A DNA stretch of 64,000 nt from Dolomedes plantarius. Lineage: Eukaryota > Arthropoda > Arachnida > Araneae > Dolomedidae. Numbering within the stretch: position 1 is the first letter of the stretch; each line of letters starts with the position of its first letter. The DNA lies in NCBI GenBank assembly GCA_907164885.2, contig OU015499.1:164881629-164945628 (forward strand), written 5' to 3'. Positions 33,081 through 43,767 of this stretch are shown here, piece after piece. The notes beneath the pieces were generated by a model, which saw nothing but the letters and a program-made list of their open reading frames with translations, was not told the origin of the DNA and searched no databases. The position numbers and the translations under genes were made by a program.

Positions 33081-34860
33081 CTTAAATGTAAATAAATAAA
33101 TATATATATATTGTATATATAAATATATTTATATATTTAAAATTTTTTTAAATGATTTAAAAACCGCACGGCCATACAAAGCAATGAAAAATCCGCCCTT
33201 TTTTGACATGTCGCGCCATCTGCAGGTGAGCGACCATAATTGGTCCATTTTTCGAAGAATTCTTCCTCTCCTCCTTTAGCTTCATGCTCCAGCCATTCCT
33301 AGATGAAGGCGAACGAGAAATGACATGCCTTGCCCCCTCCCATTTCCCACTAACCCCTTCATTTCTGCAGACGGTAAATTTAATCCCCCCTTTTATTTAA
33401 ATAATTAAGCTTTAGTTTTTTTTATTATGTACTTGAGAGTTATTAATTTTTTATAATGAGCCTTGTAATACTAGAGATTAATGAGAGGAAATTGCTGATG
33501 AAATTTGCCTTAATGTCTAAAGGCCTCGTGTTTGTTAATTATGTTAGGTGTTAATAAATTATGTTATTTTTATTGTAAGATTTTGTCATGTCGGTCAATT
33601 GCCTCAAAGTGTTTCTTAGTATCCTTTTAAGGTAATTCTTATTTCGGGTTTCTTTTATAGTGAATTTAAGTCAAGTTAAATTAAAATTATTTTCGATTCA
33701 ACCCTCTCCAGCAATCGAACCTAGTGATAATTTTAATAATTCTTTTAGTCATTGCTTTAATTTAATCACAGCTCAATTTAAGTTAATATGTATCTATGCA
33801 ATTATATTTACTTAAACACCACTAAGAGAGTCTTCATCTGTAACCCTAATGAGTAGAATTGTTACAGGAATCCATGTTGAATAAGTATTAATAGGCTAAG
33901 CCAGCGACTAATGGTCTTTGTAAACTTTTATAATTGTAGTTTTTATCTTCACTTAGGAACATGGATGTCCACATCCCTTTTTTTCCCGTTGAGGGTTTTT
34001 TTTGTACTTATCTTTGTGTTTTAAAACAATATATGAATTAATATGGTATGCTATTAAATATCGAATTATATGGCTTGTAAAAGTAATTAACTTGAAAATT
34101 GATTGAATTTAATAGAATAATTTGTATGAAATTGTTGAAATATTAAATAACTGAATGTGTAAAAGTAATGTAAGTAATACAGATATTGCGAATTGTGAAT
34201 TTGTTTGCTATACGTGGTTTACAAATATTAATTTATGTATGTATATGTGTTTATAATTGTTTAAATTATGTTTTATAAAGCAGTTGCTTTTATGTCAGTA
34301 TATAAATGCTTATATTTTGTTATGTAAGCGCAGATGCCTTTTTGCATGTATATACTTATATGAAGTTAAATGTTCACTTATAAATTGTTAACTAAATTGT
34401 AGTTAAAATTTTGTTGTTGAAGTTTAAAGAGATAAAGCAGTGACTAGGTTCAAGCGGAGCACAGGAACTGGCTCTGGATACTGGAATTTAAGTTATTATT
34501 TATTATTAAATTGTTAATTTTATCTTAATTTGAAATTTGGTAGCTATTTAATGGACTCGAGGGGTCTATGTGACCTAGACTCCGATCTTTTGGGTCGGCG
34601 TCTGGGGAGATTGTGTTGTGGTGGCCAGGCATCAGTTGAATTCCGTGTGGCTAACGCCGGGACGGAGATATACTTGCATTCACTTAGGAACACTTGTTAG
34701 TGAGTATGAAACCACTCGTTGCATATATTGCAAACATATATCTATTGTTAAATAAATTACTGTATTGTTAAATAAGTGCTTATATTTTGTCAACCGTTTT
34801 CAAACCAGAACACAAATTGTTTATCAATAATCAATCTGTGTCTCCAAAAAAGCATAGATA
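33078..34860. other. Unassigned interval
   Basis: A 33160-33380 segment (CGCGCCATCTGCAGGTGAGCG) and a GC-richer 34440-34720 segment (GGGTCGGCGTCTGGGGAGATT) stand out from AT-rich surroundings, but I see no frame, TIR or repeat partner in the window. Confidence 0.5.
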
Positions 34861-34862
34861 TA

Positions 34863-35390
34863 CCGGGTGGTTATAATTAATCTTCCCCTATAAACGGCAT
34901 CCTAAAGCGCAAACGGGTGAACGGAAGGCAACGAAATTTTGTATATGGGCTATACACGAGATGCGCTCACGGAATTTCGAAAAAAAAAATTTAGTTACAA
35001 AATGTCCACCAGAGGGCGCCTTTTCGGGAAAAACATGAAATTTAACACAATAAACGACCAAAACGGAATACAGAAACAATATTAACATTTATTGACTAGT
35101 TTCTGATCACCTTGTCATCGAATCACATTAAATAAAGGTAAGGGAGAAAGAAAAACAGTTGAGTTTGCAGAAACAAGAACAGATTAGGACGAAATTGCAC
35201 CAGAGGAGCTGTTGTTAATCGTGTCCAGGACAATGTAGGGAAAGCTGCTCCACGTGACCACCTTCATTTCAAGTCGATGGACGTGAGCGCATCTCGTGTA
35301 TAGCCCATATACGATATTTCGTTGCATTCCGTTCACCCGTTTGCGCTGTAGGATGCTGTTTATAGGGGAAGTTTAATTATAACCACCCGG
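34863..35390. mobile_element. Tc1/mariner-like MITE, 528 bp
   Basis: The ends CCGGGTGGTTATAATTAA and TTAATTATAACCACCCGG are long inverted repeats, continuing CTTCCCCTATAAACGGCATCC and GTTTGCGCT on both sides. TA flanks both ends (34861-34862 and 35391-35392). The inverted arms reach about 110 bp (GTATATGGGCTATACACGAG near 34945 and its complement near 35300). No transposase. A related fold-back lies at 38460-39194. Confidence 0.92.
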
Positions 35391-35402
35391 TATATATATA
35401 CA

Positions 35403-37766
35403 TATACAGATCAGTAGAAAAATAATTATATTACATTTATTCTAATTAAAATTTTGGTTAAAGTGATACTGATTGGACAGAGCTCGGTATTATAGTAAAG
35501 AAGCAATTTCACAGCCGTAACAGGAAAAAAATTACTTATACACACTTCATTTGAAAAATAATTACAAGATAAAAAGAACTTTTTATATACCATGTTTTTA
35601 AATTTTCTGTTGAATTATATAAACTTGACAATTCAATGTATTAATAAATTTTTAAAAATTTTTTCCTGAATTATCCGCTCAGCTTGAGAGAAAATGAAGT
35701 TAATTGGAAGTTAACTCGCGTTTCACTTCTCGTTCCCGTCCCGGCCGATAGAGGGCTGCACCAGTCTACAAAACAAGATTAACTGAAAATGATTTCAATT
35801 CTGCTTAAGGATGGCTAAAAGTATCAAAAGAATGCATCGCCATCGTGTTCCGAGCTATTCTAAAAGTTTCAGATGTCTAGCTAGTCGGGAAGTTAGTTGA
35901 AAATCGATTGCAAGATTTGAATTGGACAAACACACAAGAAAGCGAGTTAATAGAAACATGTAAATAATTACATTTCGTACCGTTCTAATTAAAATTTTGG
36001 CTGAAGTACGATACTCGTACCGATGGGCGAAGTGGGGCAAAAGTAATTTCTCTTCGGTAACCGTACTCGTTCACTTCATGACGTGCGGAACGGTGTTTGC
36101 TTATAAAGGGGTTTTTCTTCGTACTGAAATGTCGTCTTTACCGCTCCGTAATAAATGATGGATGAACTGATAACAATTGTTTTAACGCGTTACTTGTACA
36201 TTTAGCACCTTTTTTCCTATTGTAAATCTTAATTTTCAGAAGAAAAAAAAGTTTTCAGGAGGGAGTGCCGGGTGATTGCTGCTAATTACAGAGTAATATA
36301 ATTACACCTTTTTATTAAAAAAAGGGTATTTTTTGGCGATTCTATATTGAAAAAATATTGGTGTATTCTAATTCTCTCATATTTTTCTATCAACTAGCCG
36401 CTACGCGACCAACATGATCGCTTTTAGTTCTTTTGCAAAACAACTCAACTGAAAGTAACATATGTAAGGAATGTCACCATAAATATACATTGTTAAGGGG
36501 TATTCTCTATAAGGCTGATTCTAAAACGTCGGGATTCAAAAATGTGAACAGAACAAAGTTTAAAATAAGTCTGAGAAGCCCGACACCAACGATTTTAAAA
36601 ATGACATCCAACTCTGCATGTATTATTTTTGAAAATTAAGATATCTACACACTTTATCATTACATCACATAAGAAATTGTTGGGAAAATTTTTTTCACTT
36701 AAAAAATAGTAAAAATTCAGCAAGTACTAAAATTTAGTGTGGAATACATCACTCTCTGTATGTAATATTGTTCACAATTCAGACATCTCCACTTAATCAT
36801 ATCAAATAATAAATTGTTGAAAAAATTTCTTCACTCATAAAATGGAGTAAACATTCAGCAAGTACTGAAGAAGTGTAGAAAATTAACTATTACTGTCTGT
36901 CGGTTGCTATGCCGGCGACGATTTAGCCTAACCTCTCGATTATTTATGCTCTCTCTTTCACGCCTCTCTCTTAATGAATTATTTTTTGTTCGCTTTCTTT
37001 ATTGAGAACTTCCCAATTTTCACTTGATCGTGTATTTCGCTTTCGAGCATTCCTGATTTCAGCGCGTAAATCCATGTTGACATGCGGTTGCGAATTGCGG
37101 ATGGCAGCTAATGTTTACATCTGGTAGTTGCAGCCGTTGCCATTCGGAGTGTAGAAATATCGTCGATTTTTGTGTCGCATACCTACGCGTTTTATATATA
37201 TAGTTTTAAAAAATTATTCAAATTTATGTAAGGTTTTTAATTAAAGTTCAATTTTCTAAAAAAATTGTTTTTGCAATTTTTGTATTTTTCAGAAACTTTT
37301 CAAACAATTTCTTTATATATCCTGATTTTGGCACGTCTGTCTCATTTGTCAGTAATTTAAAAAATTTTCTCTATTTTACAGGATGGATGTTCAAGGTTAC
37401 ATAAGGTTCTAAACTAAAATTCATTCTTAATAATGCTCCTTTATGCATTCCCATGGCTAAAATGTCTTTATTTTCTAGTATATTCACAGTAAACGTTAAG
37501 CCAAAGAGCCCTTTTGCCTAAAGAGAAATGATCGATAGTTATGACATTCTTTAAGATTGTGTGAGTAGAACTGCGAATGTTTTTCAAATTACATCTACTC
37601 GGCGAGCTATGTAAGCACAGAGGAGACTACTACATAATAAATGCACTGGACATAAATATGTATGCCGATAAAAATATACACTTGGACTACAAATGTGAAT
37701 TGGGGATTTACATTTTAAAACACTCTTCAAACTTGTTGCTGATAATATTAAAATAGTTTGCTATAA
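35403..37766. repeat. Segmental duplication, copy B block 2 (inverted)
   Basis: The block matches copy A 1097-4578 as reverse complement. Examples are CTCTTCAAACTTGTTGCTGAT at 37727 (A 1103-1140) and AAGTACGATACTCGTACCGAT at 36003 (A 4500-4520). Ends: A 4578 lies at 35403 and A 1097 at 37766, exactly swapped relative to blocks 1 and 3. It lacks A's 2.5-kb element and has a Helitron at 36394-37203. About 500 extra bases at 35471-35985 are bounded by a repeated CTAATTAAAATTTTGG. Confidence 0.88.
36394..37203 (-). mobile_element. Non-autonomous Helitron, 810 bp
   Basis: Read on the minus strand, it starts CTATATATATAAAACGCGTA (one base off the usual TC) and ends GCGTAGCGGCTAG, then T. It lies between A and T. 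Copy A reads without it (AAAAAATTGATAG near 1620). The 5' start resembles that of the Helitron at 5689, but the 3' end and interior differ, so it is a different family. A 68-codon open stretch on the plus strand (36433-36639) has no recognisable domain. Confidence 0.85.
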
Positions 37767-38313
37767 ATCTAGCAAACTTAAGAGTTAGAATTATAAAAAT
37801 TGAATTACATAAATTAAGAATAATTCAAATTATATTCTGATGATCTTAAGTTACCTTTATATTAGCTATTAAAATAAATAAACACAATTGTGTGAGTGAG
37901 AGAATACTAGAAAACCCTTTTGTTCTTAGAGGATAAGGCAATCTCGCAACATTTTTCAATGTGTGTATCAAGTCAAAAGATTTTAAGATATCCACATAGA
38001 CTGGAATTCTTTTGGCCAAAACTCTACAATACATTTCAGTGCTACGGGAAATGAGATGAAGATTTAGCTATAAATCTTATAACACTTCTTGGTTAGAGAA
38101 AATCACACCTACCTCTTCGTTAACAATGAGATAGAAAAGCAATTGACAATAGAAATAATTTTTCATGACAGAGTATGAAATGAGTAGTCCTGCTTTGCAC
38201 TTAGAGTAACAGCAAAAGTCATATTTAACAGAACGGTGATTTACGGAACACATTTGCATAGTATTGATTTACAATTTAAGGGGAATTTAAATTAGATTAT
38301 TAATTGCTTAGCC
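37767..38313. other. Interval at the right inversion breakpoint, no supported gene
   Basis: Minus-strand open stretches at 38259-38077 and 38034-37846 are moderately protein-like (VYVDILKSFDLIHTL) and are separated by a TTTCCCGTAG acceptor-like site. Phases do not fit and no family is recognised, so no gene is called. Confidence 0.4.
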
Positions 38314-38457
38314 CAGTGGTTCCCAAACTTTTTCAGCTGGCGACCCACCTTTCCTTATCGGAATACCTCCACGGTCCACGGTGGAGTAAAAACCTTATTT
38401 GTATCGTATCCCTTCCTTATGTATATAGAATTTACCATCAAATATTGCAAATATATA
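38314..38457 (+). mobile_element. hAT MITE, 5' end only
   Basis: CAGTGGTTCCCAAACTTTTT followed by GGCGACCCACC is the classic 5' end of a common hAT MITE type. No matching GGGAACCACTG end follows. The mariner fold-back at 38460 cuts it. Confidence 0.75.
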
Positions 38458-38459
38458 TA

Positions 38460-39194
38460 CCGGGTGGTTAAAATTAAACTTCCCCTATAAACGGCATCCT
38501 ACAGCGCAAACGGGTGAACGGAAGGCAACGAAATTTTGTATATGGGCTATACACGAGATGCGCTCACGGAATTTCGAAAAAAAAATTAGTTCCAAAATGT
38601 CCATCAGAGGGCGCCTTTTAGGGAAAAACATGAATTTTAACACAATAAACGACCAAAACGGAATACAGAAACAATATTAACATTTATTGACTAGTTTCTG
38701 ATCACCTTGTCATCGAACCACATTAAGTAAAGTGAGAAACAAATGCAGTTCAGTTTGCAGAAACAAGAACAGATTAGGACGAAATTGCACAAGAGGAGCA
38801 GTTGTTAATCGTGTCCATGACGTGTCGAGATTCAACAGCGGATCGTAACTGATCAGTTGTGAGGCTTCAGTTACGATCTGCTGTTGAACACACTGTCCAT
38901 CGACTTGAAATGTTGCAGGTGAATGAAGGTGGTCACGTGGAGCAGCTTTCCCTACATCGCCCTGGACACGATTGACAACTGCTCCTCTTGTGCAATTTCG
39001 TCCTAATCTGTTCTTGTTTCTGCAAACTGAACTGTTTTTGTTTCTCACTTACCTTTACTTAATGTAGTTCGATGACAAGGTGGTCAGAAACTAGTCAATA
39101 AATGTTAATATTGTTTCTGTATTCCGATTTGGTCGTTTATTGTGTTAAATTTCATGTTTTACCCGAAAAGGCGCCCTCTGGTAGACATTTTGGA
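38460..39194. mobile_element. Tc1/mariner-like fold-back element, right terminus lost
   Basis: CCGGGTGGTTAAAATTAAAC starts the element as in the MITE at 34863. The left arm (38590-38815) is the reverse complement of 38950-39194 (CAAGAACAGATTAGGACGAA with complement; AAAGGCGCCCTCTG with complement). A second small hairpin (GATCGTAACTGA) lies at its centre. It stops at TAGACATTTTGGAA, so the outer roughly 120 bp of the right arm are absent. No ORF beyond reverse-complement shadows. Confidence 0.88.
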
Positions 39195-39759
39195 ATGTGT
39201 GTAATAAATTTAATACTAGGCCCTCTATTCTAGCATTTAAATTCCCTTTCCTAAATCCAATCCCCAGTAAATTATTTTATCGCTTTAAACCCCATAGCAA
39301 CAGAGCTTCCCATAAATCGCATGCCTTGCATTTATACACGTGTATACTTCTGGTGAAAGGCGTGGGTTCGCATCGCCAGCCCCAATATTCTGCTGACCGT
39401 TCAAAATAACAGCCACGTGTTTTTTTCGCATCTCGCGCTTAAGGTTGAAAGGTGGTATCTTCGCTCCGAACTGTCGTCTGCAATGGACGTACTTTTTATC
39501 GCTCTAATAATACGATTCGACCCGACTGCTTCTAAATTGTTATTCCTTTCAGGCTGAGTCGAGCTCCAGCCATGTAAATAGGAGTTTTCCTTTTCAGGTT
39601 ACACTTTAAGAACGCGTGTAATGAATATTATACACACACACCTATATATATATATATATATATATGTAATTTTCCTTTTTGATTTAAGGCTGGGAAATTC
39701 CGTTTCTTTACCGGGCTGTATCCAATCAGTATGTGACTACATGAGTCTGAAGTCACACC

Positions 39760-40193
39760 CATAGGCGTAGCGTCGGGGAGGGGGGACGTGTCCCCCCAAC
39801 TAAACTTGAATTAAATTAAAACGTTATTAAAATTTTATTTAAAATCGGAAAATTGTAGAAAACTTTTAAGAAAGTTGTTTTTTCCCGCTTTTTGAAACTG
39901 TGAAACTGAAGATTCCGATTATGTCTTTAGCCTTAACATAGTTTTTAACAATGATATGATCCACAACAAAAATTCGATTCTATACTTTTTTTCTCATTTT
40001 ATTTAGATTATATTCTATTTTCTCATTGTAAAACTTTTTAATACTACTCAAACATCAATTGTATTGTTATTCAATTTCAAAAAATCATATTTCATATTTT
40101 AAGGACCGTCCGGCAGTCAATGCGCTGGGAGGGCCCTAACTGAATTCAATTCGTGCCCCCCCTCCCCCAAGTTAGAAGCACGCTACGCCTATG
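39760..40193. mobile_element. hAT MITE, 434 bp, perfect 8-bp target duplication
   Basis: CATAGGCGTAGCG and CGCTACGCCTATG are perfect inverted ends. GTCACACC flanks both sides (39752-39759 and 40194-40201). Subterminal GGGGGG/CCCCCC tracts lie inside both ends. No ORF. Absent from copy A. Confidence 0.94.
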
Positions 40194-41313
40194 GTCACAC
40201 CCCACGTTTGGCATATTTTGTTTACAACCCGGAGAAAATTTACAAAAATAAATTGCGGGAGAGATAACTAAGGTAAAACTTGTTTAAGGAGTTCTGAATT
40301 TGTTTTTTATATGACAATTTAAAATTGATTTTTAAGGAGCATCCCATGATAGCCGTGTAGATTACTTTTGTTTAGAATTTTTATTACGTGTTTATAATCT
40401 CGCAATACAATATTTAAAAGGGGTTGGTCTGGAATAGACCTAATCAGCCGTGTAAGAGGTCGAGAGATAACTGTTTTGAAATGTTTGAAAATGTGAAGAA
40501 TCATTTAAAAGCACAATTGTACAGTTGATGAACGTTAAGAAATTGGAAGAATTTATACTATTGCCAATTCTAATGTATTTTATACACAACATTCAGATTA
40601 AAATATGCAGAGAGCGTGGTGAAAAATATCTGAAGCCACCAAACTACAATCCAAACAAGTATGTCTAAATAATTCCATGAGCCACATATTCTTTGTTATT
40701 TCCTGTAATAATTTTATATATTTTATTACATTTATAAATTTTTTTATCTGTTGGTAAGTTTTTTCATCAGATGTTCATCTCTGAAATTTCTGGGAGCATT
40801 AAACCAAATAATTAATGATTAAATTACTTTTCATTACTGACAACTAAAATGAATATAAAAGAATAAAATATTAATATTGCTTATTCGTTATTGATCGGGC
40901 AGATATCCATATTGTGGAGATCCCTACAAACCGAAACATATAAAATATCTGCGTGTCCTTATGATCTACCAGGTCAAGACAATAAGAATGGCTAAGTAAA
41001 CCCGTGCCCTAATTACAATAAATTTAAATTGCTCAGTAGATTAATTTATCCAGAACGTAATTTATAACATCTTAGTTTATAGATATATCGTTTCCTTTAT
41101 ATATTGCTTTTCATTTCACTTGAAAAATAAGAAAAAAAGCGTGACGGTACAGTGTTAATATATCTCATTCAAATTCCTTTCTCCTCTCTTTGCAGATTCT
41201 GCGTACAGATTGTTAGATGCGAAACTAAAATGGTTGTGGTGTCTGCAGATTCAGAAAGTCGACGTATTGCTGACAGTTACAGTTTTCTAATCATCGAGTA
41301 AAGGAACGTTTGC

Positions 41314-42844
41314 ATGCCAGAAGAACAAATGTCGTGTATTGTGGCGTAAATAGACTTTCCAACAAATGACATACCTGCGAGCAGAACCCTACTCAGACAG
41401 AAAATGAATGCACTCCAAGTGAGACGTGTAGAATTACTTTAAAGTAAAAAGTTCCAGTGCGCAAATTCGCCCTCGCACCAAAGAAGTAATTTTTAAATGT
41501 AATTTATGTGATGGGATATTTTTACAGTTGGCTGACTTAAATCGTACCGCATTATTGATAATCCTCGCTGTACCCATACAAAACAACCTTTCACCTGCAT
41601 CTTATGCGACAAAAGATTTTCTGTACAGAGTAGTTTTAAAACATCTCCTCACCCATACGGGAGAGAAACCTTTCGTCTGCACTGTGTGTGGGAAAACATT
41701 TTCTGAACAGAGTACTTTAACAGAAAAACTCCGCATCCACATGGGGAAAAAACCTTTCGCCTGCACTGTGTGTGAGAAAACATTTTCCTGGCGGAAGAGT
41801 TTAAAAACACACCTCCGCACGCACACGGGAGAGAAACCTTTCGCATGCAGTGTATGTGGGGTAAAATTATCTCAACAGGGACATTTAGATGTACATCTCC
41901 GCATCCACACGGGAGAGAAACCTTTCGCATGCACTGTATGTGAGAAAACATTTTCTGCACAGAATAGTTTAAAAAGCCATCTCCGCGTTCACACGGGAGA
42001 GAAACCTTTCGGATGCACTGTATGTGATAAAACATTTTCTGAACAGAGCACTTTAACAGCACATCTCCGCATCCACATGGGGAAAAAACCTTTCGCCTGC
42101 AGTGTGTGTGAGAAAACATTTTCCTGGCGGAAAAGTTTTAAGACACACCTCCGCACGCACACGGGAGAGAAACCTTTCGCATGCAGTGTATGTGGGGTAA
42201 AATTTTCTCAACAGGGACATTTAGATGTACATCTCCGCATCCACACGGGAGAGAAACCTTTCGCATGCACGGTATGTGAGAAAGTATTTCCTGTAGGTAA
42301 TAATTTGAAAAAACATCTCCGCGTCCACACGGGAGAGAAACCTTTCGGATGCACTGTATGTGAGAAAACGTTTTCTCAACGGAGTAATTTAACAGCACAT
42401 CTTCGCATCCACACGGGAGAGAAACCTTTCGCATGCACTCTATGTGAGAAATCATTTTCTGAACAGGGTAATTTTAAAAAACATCTCCGCGTCCACACGG
42501 GAGAGAAACTTTGTGGGTGCACTGTATGTGAGAAAACATTTTTAGATCAGAGTGATTTAACAGAACATCTCCGCGTCCACGCGGGAGAGAAACCTTTCGC
42601 ATGCACTGTATGTGAGAAAACGTTTTCTCAACGCAGGACTTTAACAGCACACCTCCGAATGCATACGGGAGAAAAACCTATCGTCTGCACTGTGTGTGGG
42701 AAAGCATTTTTCCTACAGCATCATTTAAAAACACACCTCCGCACCCACACGGGAGAGAAACCTTTCGCATGCACTGTATGTGAGAAAACATTTTCTGTTC
42801 AGAGTTATTTAAAAAGACATCTCCGCACCCACACAGGTATGTGA
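41314..42844 (+). pseudogene. C2H2 zinc-finger gene copy B, 14 fingers, broken N-terminus
   Basis: The ATG conserved with copy A (41314) runs only 11 codons to TAA 41347-41349. The first finger (about 41600-41665) has lost two bases, so the long frame is entered from outside. From 41678 to 42844 fourteen 28-residue C2H2 units follow in one frame. The first lacks its first His (TEKLRIH). Units 1-4 and 5-8 are a 336-bp tandem duplication of four fingers (EQSTLT, WRKS, QQGHLD types repeat in order). The frame ends HTGM at a TGA created inside a small GGTATGTGATACACA duplication. Translation from an internal start, or a splice into the array, cannot be excluded. Poly(A) signal near 43637. Confidence 0.75.
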
Positions 42845-43170
42845 TACACAGGTATGTTTCGCTTGCATTATATGCGAGAAAATTTTTTCTGAGCAGGGAA
42901 ATTTGAAAACACATCTTATCCATAGAGGAAAGTCTTTTGGTCCGCAGGATATGTGAAAAAAGGTGTTCTGAACTTGATCATTTGAACATACATGATCGCA
43001 CCTACAGAAAGAAGTCTTTCATCCTATGCGTGAGGGAAAAGACTTTCCTTGCAGTGTGCTTTAGAAATGCATCTCCGTGCTCATACAGATGAGAAACCTT
43101 TCCATTGCACTATATGTTGAGAAATTATTTTCCGGAGATTTGGTAATTTAAAACGATAAACCCTTCCTTG
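42845..43170 (+). pseudogene. Relic fingers after the copy B stop
   Basis: CIICEKIFSEQGNLKTHL then HRGKSFGPQDM and a stop at 42954 match the A carboxyl end (HRGNSFGQHNM). Then degenerate finger text (CSELDHLNIHDRTYRK) runs to about 43170, in step with A 14000-14200. The shared -DM/-NM stop at the same place in both paralogs suggests it was the ancestral C-terminus. Confidence 0.7.
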
Positions 43171-43636
43171 AGAACAGATGAAAAACGCATCTCCCAACCC
43201 ATTCAGAGATGTAATCAAGTGTGTACTATCGTATGAAAGAGGAGTTTTTCGCGCAAAGAAATATTTTTGTTCCTCCGTGGTGAAAAGGAATTCAAACTCA
43301 GGTTTCAGGGTCTTTATTTAGAGAAGATATCGCACATAATTAAGTTTTGGAATTAATTCAGTTTTATGATATTAAATTATTTTTAATTTATCAATGTCAT
43401 ATCGGTCATCACCTACGATCTCTGAGGATGCTTAACCCACGAAGGTAATAGGAGTAAAATAAACTTCTCATTTTACCTGCTTATACCCAAGGAAAGGTGT
43501 CATAAAATGTCACTTTTGCAGTACTTCTGGTTTTTGTTTTTGTCTAATATTTAATTATAATTTTCAAGATTTAACTGTTTTTCGTACATCTGCTGTGTTC
43601 TGTAAATGAGGAAATAAATATGAACTTTGATTTATA

Positions 43637-43642
43637 AATAAA
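43637..43642 (+). terminator. Poly(A) signal of the copy B zinc-finger gene
   Basis: AATAAA in TATAAATAAATG matches the signal cluster at 14668 in copy A. A second AATAAA is at 43613. Confidence 0.55.
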
Positions 43643-43767
43643 TGTTTTATGGTTTCATGTTCGCTTTTGTATCCCTTTTAATTATTTTAAATTAATTTAG
43701 TTTTTTTATATTATTAGAAGGTTTTTGTAATGTGCAGACAAAGTAATATTTAATGCGTGGAGCATTA

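Larger units (their letters stand above)
39644..43767. repeat. Segmental duplication, copy B block 3 (with zinc-finger gene)
   Basis: Collinear with A 4579-14805, starting right of a TA microsatellite (39644-39664). It contains none of A's Helitron, RTE LINE, hAT or LTR insertions and only one unit's worth of the post-stop finger relics. It ends where a LINE begins at 43768. Confidence 0.9.

Noticed and set aside
37846..38259. Two adjacent minus-strand ORFs suggesting a two-exon gene
   Set aside because: Donor and acceptor phases do not agree and neither part is recognisable.
39330..39400. GTGGGTTCGCATCGCC as a possible tRNA B box
   Set aside because: No A box at the right spacing and no cloverleaf could be drawn.
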